Source: Kordiimonas sp. SCSIO 12610 (GTDB lineage Bacteria > Pseudomonadota > Alphaproteobacteria > Sphingomonadales > Kordiimonadaceae). From it: DNA of 64,000 bases. The DNA lies in contig NZ_CP073747.1 in the NCBI RefSeq assembly GCF_024398015.1, positions 2,911,001-2,975,000 of the forward strand, in the 5' to 3' direction. A program made the translations under genes and the position numbers. The notes below the pieces were generated by a model. It was not told where the DNA came from, searched no databases, and saw only the letters and a program-made list of their open reading frames with translations. Shown here piece after piece: positions 54,152 through 63,509 of this stretch (its first letter is position 1; each line of letters opens with the position of its first letter).

Positions 54152-54367
54152 TTACAGTGCGTCGATTTCCTCGCGAAGCGATATGCCTTTATCGGTTGTT
54201 ATGCGCTCCAGCGTTATAACCCGTTCCTCTAATTCCTTTATGAGCTTTATAGCTTCGTCACTCTTCTTAGCCTCAGCAATTTTCTTTTGCGCTGAAATCC
54301 AGCGATTAACGGTACCCGCGACAAATACTATAGCAACGATAACCACAACCATCGTATAAACACCCAT
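54152..54367 (-). CDS. PspB-like small membrane protein
   Basis: 71 residues: an N-terminal TM helix (MGVYTMVVVIVAIVFVAG) followed by a charged coiled coil (IKLIKELEERVITLERITTD) and the ending LREEIDAL, the layout of phage-shock protein B relatives in Alphaproteobacteria. ATG 54367 is chosen because GAGGGGA lies just before it; an upstream ATG 15 bases earlier overlaps that site. No pspA or pspC is visible, so an envelope-stress role is inferred from resemblance only. Confidence 0.6.
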   Translation of the reverse strand: MGVYTMVVVIVAIVFVAGTVNRWISAQKKIAEAKKSDEAIKLIKELEERVITLERITTDKGISLREEIDAL

Positions 54368-54587
54368 GCTATTTCCCCTCATTTGAATATATTAATTTTC
54401 TATTACATGGACATTCAGTTAGGCCGTTACAATATTCTTTCAAGAAAACTATATAGAATAACGCCTGAATACGATAAATTAATGGTGAAACAGAACAAGA
54501 TTACTTTGCTTATTTTTCTGCCTACTGTATAACTCCACCCGATTTAAATTTTTTGGTGAGGAAAACAGCCCCTTTCTCTCCAAAAAG

Positions 54588-54618
54588 AACCCTACCTTCT
54601 AACGAAGGTAGGGTTTTT
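54588..54618 (+). terminator. Strong terminator without an obvious upstream gene
   Basis: AACCCTACCTTC (54588-54599) pairs perfectly with GAAGGTAGGGTT (54604-54615), loop TAAC, then further T. No plus-strand gene lies between the tRNA and this stem, so a small RNA from 54383-54587 may end here. The 54383-54736 gap otherwise shows no gene. Confidence 0.65.
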
Positions 54619-54736
54619 AATTGCCCAACTAAAATTCACAAAGCGTCTATCAAAATACCGTAATTTGATCATTTCAATAGATTCAGGCATAAAAGTACAC
54701 TAATATAAAAGTTATGTAGTTATACGAAAGTGATAC

Positions 54737-55081
54737 ATGATGGCAGGCCCTATTAGTTCAACAACCGGCATAGCAGCAGGTTTTCAGTCGATTCAAAACC
54801 GTACAAATCAATCAGCCACGAGTGAAGAGACTGATACAGTCACAACGCCTGAAGGTGCAGCAACAAATACAGATATTGAAACAACAGAAATTGTTGAATT
54901 TGGCCCATCAGAGCTAATCGAACAATCCTTGCTTCAAGGCTTAGATATCAACCAATCATTTTCTGAGGAAGACGCAACACAGCAAGCATCTGCTCTCGGG
55001 CAATCACTTGGCTTAGAAACATTATCGATAGCAAATAACCGCTTAGACACGATAAGCCCACTATTTACAGAACTGACTTAA
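54737..55081 (+). CDS. Hypothetical protein, 114 residues
   Basis: Low-complexity Thr/Ser/Glu-rich sequence (TDTVTTPEGAATNTDIETTE) followed by a helical C-terminus containing LIEQSLLQGLDINQSF. No TM helix, signal or known domain. Two adjacent ATGs (54737 and 54740) are possible starts and the ribosome site is weak. I do not recognise a family. It is followed 42 bases later by the sulfatase-fold gene. Confidence 0.5.
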   Translation: MMAGPISSTTGIAAGFQSIQNRTNQSATSEETDTVTTPEGAATNTDIETTEIVEFGPSELIEQSLLQGLDINQSFSEEDATQQASALGQSLGLETLSIANNRLDTISPLFTELT

Positions 55082-55123
55082 TGTACGCGCGTGTGTTTTA
55101 AAGCATACAGATTTCTGTAGCCT

Positions 55124-56809
55124 ATGACACATTATTTCAGAAGTTCTTTTACCATCAACCGTATACACATCGTGTGCATTGCAGTTCTGCTGGCAATTCT
55201 TCACATTAAAGCCATAAGTGGCTTATTCAGTGCAACCCTCGCGATCAGTAATTACCTTTTTGTGGTGTCATTAAGTTTTTTAAGCATATCGCTTTTAAGA
55301 AAATTGAATGATAAACTTGCAGTTCTGGCCACCATATTATGGATACTGTTTTTATTAACTGAATTAATAATTAATCAGTTAACGGGCTTACATTTGAATA
55401 GTTTTGTTTTTGCTAGCTTGCTTCAACAAGCAACTAACTCATCTATGGCATTCGTCAGCTATTTGATTACAGCTATCGCTATAGTTACGCTTGTTTACTT
55501 CCTGCAGTTTTATAATTTACCTCGCAGAAAGCAGAACAAGATTTCGATTAAATATGGTCATGTAATAGGCGCACTATTCGCGTCACTTACCTGCACCCAA
55601 GCAATATATGCTATAGGATATTACTTTGGAGAGTTGGAAACTGTTTATATTAAACGCAAGCTTTCCATACTGGTAACACCGCACCCTTACTATATCAAAA
55701 AAGGCCTATCGATACTGTTTGAACCCAGTACCGACAATCCATTTGCACGTTCACGGTCGATATCTGAACGACAAATATCAGATGGTACTTTATCAGAAGC
55801 CACTTTAGATCAGAGAACTAACATCCTGATCATTATTGCCGATAGCTTACGGGGCCAGGATATTATGAAGACCCCGTCCCTAGCTCCTAACATTGCAACT
55901 TGGTCATATAATCTAAAATTCAGATCTTTTAATCATTACAGCACATCCAATTGCACGCACTTTAGTATATATAGTTTACTCTCTGGGCAGTTACCGACAA
56001 ATTTCAGCTCAGCTCGTAAGGCACCTGTGGTAGTTCAACCTATCCAAACGCTTATCTCTGAGGGATATCAGATTTCCACCAGTGAAGCCGAAACACTCGA
56101 CTGGTATGATACTGCTAGTACAGTTTATGCGGGACAGGCAAATCGACACATTGTCCCCTCAAAGCAGCCGAATAAAGATGAGATGGCAATAGTTGATAGC
56201 CTCAATAAAATTCAGCAATATCAAGCAAAGAAGCAGCCTTTTTTTCACGTTACATATCTTAGCGACACGCATTTCCCATATACTTCCAGCACGAACAAAC
56301 AGAACAAATCCATTTATGAACAGTATCTGAGCGCCATAAAAGAAGTTGATAACAATATTGGCTTTTACCTTGGGGAATTAAAATCAACAGGCGCGCTCGA
56401 TGATACGCTCGTCATCATTACATCTGATCACGGTGAAGAACTATTGGAAAATGGCATAATTGGGCATAGCAGTCGCCTAAGTCCGGAACAGGTTAAGGTA
56501 CCTTTAGTTATCATTAGCCCTGTATTACAGGATAACACCCAATGGCCCAAAAGTCATATTGACATTATGCCCTACGCACTAAGTTCGTTATCATTATCTG
56601 CAAAAACCATTGATGATAACAATTCAATAATCCTAGCAAATTGTGATTACGATTACCCGAATGGCTTTGCGGTCATTACTGATCAATCCAGAACAGACTT
56701 TATATTTGAAGACGGGTTTTTATATAATGCACAAACACCGTATTCTCGATCAACAACGATCAACCGAGAACAGGCGACAAAAACCCTACTCGAAACCTTG
56801 AGTGACTAG
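55124..56809 (+). CDS. Membrane sulfatase/phosphoethanolamine transferase-fold protein (YejM-like)
   Basis: 561 residues. Five N-terminal TM helices (to about residue 165) precede an alkaline phosphatase/sulfatase-fold domain: metal Asp in NILIIIADSLRGQD (about residue 240), nucleophile region SNCTHFSIYSLLSGQLP (about residue 280), YLSDTHFPY, and the metal motif VIITSDHGEELLENGIIGHSS (about residue 430). The architecture matches the YejM/LtaS/DUF3413 group, which acts on lipids or lipid-linked glycans in the envelope. The conserved nucleophile and metal residues suggest catalytic activity. The substrate is unknown. Confidence 0.78.
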   Translation: MTHYFRSSFTINRIHIVCIAVLLAILHIKAISGLFSATLAISNYLFVVSLSFLSISLLRKLNDKLAVLATILWILFLLTELIINQLTGLHLNSFVFASLLQQATNSSMAFVSYLITAIAIVTLVYFLQFYNLPRRKQNKISIKYGHVIGALFASLTCTQAIYAIGYYFGELETVYIKRKLSILVTPHPYYIKKGLSILFEPSTDNPFARSRSISERQISDGTLSEATLDQRTNILIIIADSLRGQDIMKTPSLAPNIATWSYNLKFRSFNHYSTSNCTHFSIYSLLSGQLPTNFSSARKAPVVVQPIQTLISEGYQISTSEAETLDWYDTASTVYAGQANRHIVPSKQPNKDEMAIVDSLNKIQQYQAKKQPFFHVTYLSDTHFPYTSSTNKQNKSIYEQYLSAIKEVDNNIGFYLGELKSTGALDDTLVIITSDHGEELLENGIIGHSSRLSPEQVKVPLVIISPVLQDNTQWPKSHIDIMPYALSSLSLSAKTIDDNNSIILANCDYDYPNGFAVITDQSRTDFIFEDGFLYNAQTPYSRSTTINREQATKTLLETLSD

Positions 56810-56811
56810 CA

Positions 56812-57456
56812 TCACTGCAAATCCAAACTTTTGAGGATTAACGCAATCACTGTTTCTTTTGCATATTCAAATTGCTGCTCATCTAATGGCTGACCATCAT
56901 TCATTACAATCATTTGTGCTTCAAAGTCTGCGTAATGCTGTGTAGTTGCCCAAATCATATAAAAAAGATATCGCGCTTTAACAGGCTTTAACTTACCCTC
57001 GCTAACCCACCGTTCAATAACCTTTTCCCGACTTTCTAGCCATGGCTTAACCGTATTGGTCAGATAACCTTGAATGAAAGGGGCACCACTCGCCATTTCT
57101 ATGGCCCATAATCTAGACCCATGTGGGCGATTTCGAGCAAGCTCCATTTTTGACGCAACATAGTGCCTAAATGCAGGAACAGGGTCATCGATATCGTCAA
57201 ATGTATCTGCCGCTTTTAACCAAATCGAACAAATATCTTCTACAACTTTTCGATATAAAGTCTCTTTACTGCCAAAATAATAATAGACATTCGGCTTGGG
57301 AACACCCGCTCGCTTAGCGATCAGATCTACACTCGCACCATTAAAGCCCTTTTCCGCAAAAACCGTTTCAGCGGCCACCAAAATCTTGATAACATTCTCT
57401 TGGCGTATTCCGGCTTTATGACGACCGGGGCCGTCTCCTCCGTTATCAATAGTCAT
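56812..57456 (-). CDS. RutR-like TetR-family regulator
   Basis: 214 residues. HTH: AKRAGVPKPNVYYYFGSKE near the N-terminus. The C-terminal domain has SRLWAIEMASGAPFIQGYL and LFYMIWATTQHYADFEAQM, wording close to E. coli RutR, which senses uracil or thymine and controls pyrimidine use. ATG 57456 is supported by GAGGGG; an upstream in-frame start is rejected. Adjacent to a TonB receptor that carries a RutR-like box upstream, so it probably regulates that receptor. It converges with the sulfatase-fold gene, 2 bases apart. Confidence 0.8.
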   Translation of the reverse strand: MTIDNGGDGPGRHKAGIRQENVIKILVAAETVFAEKGFNGASVDLIAKRAGVPKPNVYYYFGSKETLYRKVVEDICSIWLKAADTFDDIDDPVPAFRHYVASKMELARNRPHGSRLWAIEMASGAPFIQGYLTNTVKPWLESREKVIERWVSEGKLKPVKARYLFYMIWATTQHYADFEAQMIVMNDGQPLDEQQFEYAKETVIALILKSLDLQ

Positions 57457-57515
57457 AAAACTACCCCTCGCAGCAACCATCTGGTCTTACTCTAGATACC
57501 AATTTTATTCTAGAT

Positions 57516-57546
57516 AAAAAGAAAGCCCGAGTTACCCCGAGCTTTC
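57516..57546 (-). terminator. Terminator of the TonB receptor gene
   Basis: On the minus strand GAAAGCTCGGGG pairs with CTCGGGCTTTC (with G-U pairs), followed by T5 (57516-57520). Confidence 0.7.
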
Positions 57547-57571
57547 TCTTTAATTCGTTTTAATCAGTTGG

Positions 57572-60500
57572 TTAGAACTTGTATTTCACACCAACCTGAA
57601 TACGCCATAGTGTATCAAGGCTATCCACATCAACATCAACAGCATTTGCATTAAAGTCGTCAAATACAAACTGTCCCTGATCGTTGATAGTCGCACCAAG
57701 AACATCAACACCTTCAGCTGTGTTACTTGTGTTGATAAAGCGTTGAACACCAGCACCGCTATCGATGAAGTTCAAGAAGTTCTCAAAGTTAAGCGATAGC
57801 TCAATTTTGTGGCCGTCAAACGGTGTTGGAACTTCCTGCGTAAAGCGAAGATCGATATCTGCGTTAGTTTGCTGTGTAATTGCACCACGAGGAGCAATGC
57901 CACCTGCAAACTGAGTAAGATCATTATCTGCTAGGAACTGGAAGAAACCATCTACATCAAAACCGTCAGCAAACTGTACCAATGGATCATTTGGACCAGT
58001 TGGGATGTAAAGCAAGCTACGTGCTTCATCATCAGAGTCGCCAAATGTATCAGCAGATGTATCGTTGTCGAACACGAAGCTAAGTGGGCGACCAGTGTTT
58101 ACGCGGAAGAAAACACCCGCAGTTGTTGCTAGATCTTCCCAGAACTCATTGCGGTATGTTGCAGCGAGTACAAAGTTGTGGCGGTTATTGAAGAAAGAGT
58201 CAGCAACTGGAACATTGTTAAAGTTCGAAGTTGTTACTTCTTCAAAGTTTGAACCGGCAGTTGATGAGTTACCTGCGTTACCAACATTTGCGTCAGAGAA
58301 TGCATAACCGAGGCGAACATCAAGTGTTCCTGTGTCTGAAAGCAAGAACTCTTTACCGAACTGTGCAGAAATCGACAGGGCATCACCACCGCCATTTACA
58401 GCGTTTGTCAGAAGAATATTCTGACCAACATCAGCGCCAGCAAAACACTCTGGTGAAAGGTTGTTATAGCTACGTAGATCAGAACTTAGCGTAGCATTAC
58501 AACCTGCCAAGAGTGGATCAATATTAGCAAAGATCGGACGACCATCAGGCGCTGTACCATTTTGAGCAATACTCAAATCGATAAAGTCAACAGCGTTACG
58601 GTTACGGCTATAGATAGCATCAATCTGGATGTTCCAGTCGTTGAAGAAATCAATACCTGTATCCTGAGTGTAGTGCGTTAAGCCAATATTGAAGCGATCA
58701 ACACTTGGAGGTGTGAAGTTTGGATCAGTCGCAGCAACGTCTGAGTCAAAAGCACCAGTTCTTAGTTGTTGCTCAGCAGCCAAACAAGCAGGAAGACCCT
58801 GGAATTGACCATTGACAATAGTGCTCGCAAGATCAGCATCTGTACAAACATCGTTTGAACCAAAGCTATCACCAGCATCACCAAGGCCAATTGTACCACC
58901 AAAGTTCTGGAATGCGTTAGAGAACCATACTGTTGGATCACCACCAGCAAAACGTCCCCAACCAGCTGTCAATGTTGTTTCACCAAAGTTATCCGGCAAT
59001 TCCCAAGTCACACCGAGGCGCGGCTGGAAAATTTCAAAGCCGTCGAGGCCTTGGTTATTAGCAAAGCCATAACGCTCTTGGAAAACAGGGTTAAGATTTG
59101 GCGCATCATCAGATGTGTAGAAATCGTAACGAAGACCTGCAACAACTTGTAGGCTGTCAGTTACTTGCCATTCATCTTGGATGTAGAGTGAGTGAATATT
59201 ACGTGTAAACGCAGCGGCTGCGTCGTTAATATCACCAGAGAATGAACCGTTTTGACGGATTGCACGGATATTACCAGCTTCAAGATCGTCAACGCTATTG
59301 AAGAACAGAGTACCTGTTGCGTTGATAACAAAAAGGTTGAATACGTCTAGGCTATCAAGCTCATAACCGGCAGTAATCTGGTGGTTACCAGAATTGTATG
59401 TACCCGCGATCTTAATCTGATCGACAGTTGTATCAAGTTGGTTTGCACTTCGGAAAATACCTGGGCCAGAAGCAAAGTCTTGACCAAAGAATTCGTTAGC
59501 AAATGGCAATCCAATAGCAACACGTGGAATTGGGTTGTCGCTCTGCTGCTCACCACCACCAATTGGGTTTTGGATATCTTCAACTTCGATACGTGAAGCA
59601 CGGATCTCAGTAGAGAAATTGTCTGTCCAGTCAGAGAAAAGCGCTACGCGGTATGCGTTTGAATTTGAACCAACATTTTGGAAGTTATCAGAGAATGTGA
59701 ACTCACCACGGCCACCGCCAATTGCGTCGCCAAAAGTTGATAGCTCTTCAAGTCTTGTGTAAGTCGCTTCCAAACGATGCCCATCAGCAACGTTCCAATC
59801 AACACGGCCAAAGAAACGACGGCTTGTTGCAGGAAGAGTTGTTACCTGTTCACCAACATCGCGGCCAAAAATATTCTGAATAGCGGCAGCAGCTCGGTTT
59901 GCTTCATCCAATGAGATCGATGTAATCTGGTTAGCAAATCCAGCGCCAATACCTTCGTCTTGAATTCCGCCAGCATCAGTTTCTTCGTATGAACCATAGA
60001 AGAAAAGCTTGTCTTCAATAATCGGACCGCCAAGTTCAGCGCCCCAGTTATAGTTATCGAAATCAGCTTCGATCGGTCCAGGAACCGCTGGATCATCAAT
60101 AGTTGAACCAGTAAGGCCATCACCTGTGTAAAGGAAGAATGCAGACCCGTGGAATTCATTACTACCAGACTTGGTTGTTACGTTGATCGCACAACCTGTA
60201 AACTGACCGTACTGAACATCAACCGGTGAAAATTCAACAGCAGCAGCCGCGATCGTATCAAACGGGATCGGGAATGTGTTACGTGCTGAGTTACCAGAAG
60301 CATTCAAACCAAATGCGTCACCAGAGCGTACGCCGTCAATTGTGAATGCGTTACCACGAGAGTTACCGCCGAGACAGTTCGCTTGGAAACCTTGACCGCC
60401 ACCACTTCGTGCAATGTTCACACGTGGGTCGAGACGAATAACGTCACGGATTTGACGGCTAACAGAAGGCAAAGTCTCAATATCTGTAAGATTGAAAGAA

Positions 60501-60922
60501 GAGCTTGGGCCAATGGCAACATTTGTCACGATAGAAGCAGAAGCTGTTACCGTAATCTCTTCAATATCAGAGTTTGCAGATTGAAGGTTTACATCGATAT
60601 CAGCACCACCGGAAAGGCTTAGTGAAATACCAGTGATTACTTGACCTTGGTATTGTGAAGATGACACGCGAACCGTGTATGGCCCACCTACTGCAAGACC
60701 ACGTGCACTGAACAAACCGTTGTTGTTTGTTGTAACACTGGTGCTCGCGCCCGTGCGTGTGTCTGTAATAGTTACCGCTGCACCAGCAACTACAGATCCA
60801 TCAGGTGCAAATACTGTACCTTGGATCGTCGATGTAATTTGTTGCGCAATTACAGGTGTATTCACAGCGAGCGCTGCAAGCGCTACACTACCCCATAATG
60901 CTGCTTTAGTTTGGCTTTTCAT
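57572..60922 (-). CDS. Oar-type TonB-dependent outer-membrane receptor
   Basis: 1116 residues, outer membrane. Signal peptide MKSQTKAALWGSVALAALAV ending in VIAQQ, then a carboxypeptidase-regulatory-like domain (GTVFAPDGSVVAGAAVTITD), a plug domain (IETLPSVSRQIRDVIRLDP and NAFTIDGV), and a large barrel ending VGVKYKF with the terminal Phe of outer-membrane proteins. The Oar group transports bulky nutrients such as peptides or glycans. Here the neighbouring RutR-like regulator and deo genes hint at nucleosides or nucleobases, which is inference. Confidence 0.88.
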   Translation of the reverse strand: MKSQTKAALWGSVALAALAVNTPVIAQQITSTIQGTVFAPDGSVVAGAAVTITDTRTGASTSVTTNNNGLFSARGLAVGGPYTVRVSSSQYQGQVITGISLSLSGGADIDVNLQSANSDIEEITVTASASIVTNVAIGPSSSFNLTDIETLPSVSRQIRDVIRLDPRVNIARSGGGQGFQANCLGGNSRGNAFTIDGVRSGDAFGLNASGNSARNTFPIPFDTIAAAAVEFSPVDVQYGQFTGCAINVTTKSGSNEFHGSAFFLYTGDGLTGSTIDDPAVPGPIEADFDNYNWGAELGGPIIEDKLFFYGSYEETDAGGIQDEGIGAGFANQITSISLDEANRAAAAIQNIFGRDVGEQVTTLPATSRRFFGRVDWNVADGHRLEATYTRLEELSTFGDAIGGGRGEFTFSDNFQNVGSNSNAYRVALFSDWTDNFSTEIRASRIEVEDIQNPIGGGEQQSDNPIPRVAIGLPFANEFFGQDFASGPGIFRSANQLDTTVDQIKIAGTYNSGNHQITAGYELDSLDVFNLFVINATGTLFFNSVDDLEAGNIRAIRQNGSFSGDINDAAAAFTRNIHSLYIQDEWQVTDSLQVVAGLRYDFYTSDDAPNLNPVFQERYGFANNQGLDGFEIFQPRLGVTWELPDNFGETTLTAGWGRFAGGDPTVWFSNAFQNFGGTIGLGDAGDSFGSNDVCTDADLASTIVNGQFQGLPACLAAEQQLRTGAFDSDVAATDPNFTPPSVDRFNIGLTHYTQDTGIDFFNDWNIQIDAIYSRNRNAVDFIDLSIAQNGTAPDGRPIFANIDPLLAGCNATLSSDLRSYNNLSPECFAGADVGQNILLTNAVNGGGDALSISAQFGKEFLLSDTGTLDVRLGYAFSDANVGNAGNSSTAGSNFEEVTTSNFNNVPVADSFFNNRHNFVLAATYRNEFWEDLATTAGVFFRVNTGRPLSFVFDNDTSADTFGDSDDEARSLLYIPTGPNDPLVQFADGFDVDGFFQFLADNDLTQFAGGIAPRGAITQQTNADIDLRFTQEVPTPFDGHKIELSLNFENFLNFIDSGAGVQRFINTSNTAEGVDVLGATINDQGQFVFDDFNANAVDVDVDSLDTLWRIQVGVKYKF

Positions 60923-61035
60923 TCCCTAAGCTCCATATCAATGGTTATGATGTTTGTTTGCATCATGACATCGACGCCTACGTCGATATTAAAAACTCTT
61001 TACATATTAAAACTAAAAAGCATGCTGACCTCTTC

Positions 61036-61051
61036 CTGACCAAACGGTCAA
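61036..61051. promoter_or_regulatory. RutR-like operator upstream of the TonB receptor
   Basis: CTGACCAAACGGTCAA matches the RutR consensus TTGACCANNTGGTCAA at 12 of 14 fixed positions and lies 114 bp upstream of the receptor start codon. The receptor's regulator candidate is encoded just past its 3' end (56812-57456). Confidence 0.65.
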
Positions 61052-61185
61052 TCGAAGGCAAAAAAAGACCGGCTTCTTTCGTCGCCATCTCTTTTATTGA
61101 CGCTCCTTTTCAGTTTTATGACAGATTCGTCAACAAACTTAGGGGCTTTCTTAACGGTTCTTGAACAACTGTTGCTATTCGGTAA

Positions 61186-62268
61186 CTATTTTATCGATAT
61201 GGACACGTTTTGTACCACTTGGCCTGTATTATTCTTCAGATTCAGTGAAACTTGACCAGTGTTCCAGTCGACTAAAATCAAGCCATAATTCTCTGGACCG
61301 TATAAATCGCCTAACTGATTCGGGCCCGTTTCATCGACCTTACCTGAATTGAAGGATAAATTTAAAGAACTCGATGTAATTTCCGTTAATTTCGACTTGA
61401 ACACATCTGATTTTTGATAAAATCCACCAACATGCCTATCACCAGAGAGAATTACTGTATTGCTCGCCCCGGTGTCCTGTAACAATTTGTATAGACGCTC
61501 ACGCTCTTTAGGCATGGTACGCCATGCTTCCCATCCATGGCCATCTGCAAGAACCTGTATAGAAGACACCAACAATCTCAAATCTGCTGGCTTCTCAAGC
61601 TCCTCAGCGAGCCATTTCCACTGAGCATCGCCAAGCATATCCTGATCAGGATCCTGGCTCGGTAAATAACGCTCTTTGCCTTTAGCTCCCCGCTCGTCAG
61701 TGACTGTTAAAGCGCTTCTATACCAACGCGTATCAAGCATAATGATTTGGATACGTTTCCCATCCTCACCAAAATACGCAGAATGATATACACCGTCACG
61801 GTCAGCAATCGACGAATCTTGCGGTAAACCAAAGGTTTCGAGCATTAATTCCTTGGCATCCGTCTTCAGATCAAATTCTATACCAGCGTCATTTTTGCCA
61901 AAATCATGGTCGTCCCATGTTACAAGCATGGGAAACTTCGACTGGAAATCTGTAAATTCTGGGTGTTGTTGTAGTGTACGGTATGAGTATTCCAGTTCTG
62001 CGCGACTAAAATCATTAACCCATTCACCTCGGTTTTTATCGGCATACACATTATCGCCAATAAAAAGGAAAAGCTCAGGGTTATCCGCAGCAATTTGTTT
62101 CCAGATTGGCTGTGCAATTTCTTCGTCAGCGCAGGAACCAAATGCAATCCTGGTCAAATTCTGTGAAGCATCTGGTAGTTTTGCAATTTTAGGTGCGTCA
62201 GCGAGGAGCGCCTCATGACTAAAAACCACACTAGACATCAAGTAAACTGGAATAATAAACCGTTTCAT
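61186..62268 (-). CDS. PhoD-like alkaline phosphatase/phosphodiesterase
   Basis: 360 residues. A signal peptide (MKRFIIPVYLMSSVVFSHEA, cleavage near LLADA) without twin arginine precedes the metallophosphatase core: IAFGSCADEE, FLFIGDNVYAD (metal Asp, about residue 74), VTWDDHDFGKNDAG and ILSGDRHVGG. The PhoD family hydrolyses phosphomonoesters or diesters outside the cytoplasm. It lies 12 bases after deoB and is likely co-transcribed, which would fit release of phosphate from nucleotides before nucleoside uptake (inference). Confidence 0.82.
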   Translation of the reverse strand: MKRFIIPVYLMSSVVFSHEALLADAPKIAKLPDASQNLTRIAFGSCADEEIAQPIWKQIAADNPELFLFIGDNVYADKNRGEWVNDFSRAELEYSYRTLQQHPEFTDFQSKFPMLVTWDDHDFGKNDAGIEFDLKTDAKELMLETFGLPQDSSIADRDGVYHSAYFGEDGKRIQIIMLDTRWYRSALTVTDERGAKGKERYLPSQDPDQDMLGDAQWKWLAEELEKPADLRLLVSSIQVLADGHGWEAWRTMPKERERLYKLLQDTGASNTVILSGDRHVGGFYQKSDVFKSKLTEITSSSLNLSFNSGKVDETGPNQLGDLYGPENYGLILVDWNTGQVSLNLKNNTGQVVQNVSISIK

Positions 62269-62280
62269 ATTACCACCTTT

Positions 62281-63504
62281 CTATGTGGTTAGTGCACAAA
62301 CACCCTCTTCGAGTGGTGCAATATTCAAATGACTAGCGACCGTTTGTCCAATATCGGCAAAACTGTCTCGCACACCAATATTACGCGCAGCAATATTTCG
62401 TCCAAACGCAACAAAAGGGACATGCTCTCGTGTGTGGTCTGTCCCTGGCCATGTTGGGTCACACCCATGATCCGCCGTCAGGATCACCATATCATCATCT
62501 TGTAATAGCGCCATTAATTCAGGAAGTCTGCTATCAAAATATTCAAGTGCCGCTGCATACCCGCCTACATTTCGGCGATGTCCAAAATTTTGATCAAAAT
62601 CTACAAAATTTGTAAAAATTAACGATCCATCCGGTGCTGCTTTCGCCTCACTAAGTGTTGCGTCAAACAAAGCGGCGTTTCCAGTCGCTTTAATTTTTCG
62701 CGTCAGTCCTTGATGGGCGAATATATCGGCAATCTTTCCAATAGAAATTACCTCGCGGCCATTTGCAGCAAGTTTATCAAGTAATGTTGGCGATGGTGGC
62801 GGTGTCGCATAATCTCTGCGATTTCCCGTACGCTCGAATGTACCCTTTTCACCAATAAACGGGCGCGCAATGACACGACCAATTTCATATTCATCAACCA
62901 ACTCACGGGCAACTTCACAAACGCTATATAGGCGGTCCAAACCAAAATGCTCTTCATGTGCAGCAATTTGAAATACACTATCGGCTGATGTGTAAACAAT
63001 CGGCATACCAGTACGAATGTGCTCTTCGCCCAATTCCTCTAAAACAACTGTACCTGAAGCATGTTTATTCCCAATAACACCGGGAAGTTTACATCGTTCT
63101 ACAAGCGCATTCGTTAACGCTTCTGGAAAACTAGGATATTCAGGTGGGAAATACCCCCAGTCAAATCTGACCGGAACACCAGCCATTTCCCAATGACCCG
63201 AGGGCGTATCCTTCCCATAGGACTGTTCCGCGCAAGCCCCGAACATGCCAGTCACCTCACCATCAAATCCAAGTTTTGCTGGTTCGTTTCCAGTTACGTT
63301 CTGATAGGCTTTGCCTAAACCTAGCTTTATCATGTTAGGTATCGCCAATGGCCCGGGCGTTGGGCGATCATCATTTACGTTCCCATTAGCGCACCATTCA
63401 GCAATATGGCCAAGCGTGTTCGCCCCAACATCGCCAAACTTATCAGCGTCAGTAGTTTCACCAATACCAAAACTATCGAGCACTAAAATGAACGATCTAG
63501 CCAT
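62281..63504 (-). CDS. deoB: Phosphopentomutase
   Basis: 407 residues, the family's usual length. Interconverts (deoxy)ribose 1- and 5-phosphate in nucleoside catabolism. The N-terminal metal motif is [29 protein letters not shown] near residue 97 holds the phosphorylated threonine, and [20 protein letters not shown] near residue 345 the metal ligands. It starts 5 bases after the deoA stop. Confidence 0.95.
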   Translation of the reverse strand: MARSFILVLDSFGIGETTDADKFGDVGANTLGHIAEWCANGNVNDDRPTPGPLAIPNMIKLGLGKAYQNVTGNEPAKLGFDGEVTGMFGACAEQSYGKDTPSGHWEMAGVPVRFDWGYFPPEYPSFPEALTNALVERCKLPGVIGNKHASGTVVLEELGEEHIRTGMPIVYTSADSVFQIAAHEEHFGLDRLYSVCEVARELVDEYEIGRVIARPFIGEKGTFERTGNRRDYATPPPSPTLLDKLAANGREVISIGKIADIFAHQGLTRKIKATGNAALFDATLSEAKAAPDGSLIFTNFVDFDQNFGHRRNVGGYAAALEYFDSRLPELMALLQDDDMVILTADHGCDPTWPGTDHTREHVPFVAFGRNIAARNIGVRDSFADIGQTVASHLNIAPLEEGVCALTT

Positions 63505-63509
63505 TGTAC

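Noticed and set aside
57572-60922. Several plus-strand and out-of-frame ORFs inside the TonB receptor gene
   Set aside because: They are shadows of a long, clearly conserved receptor frame.
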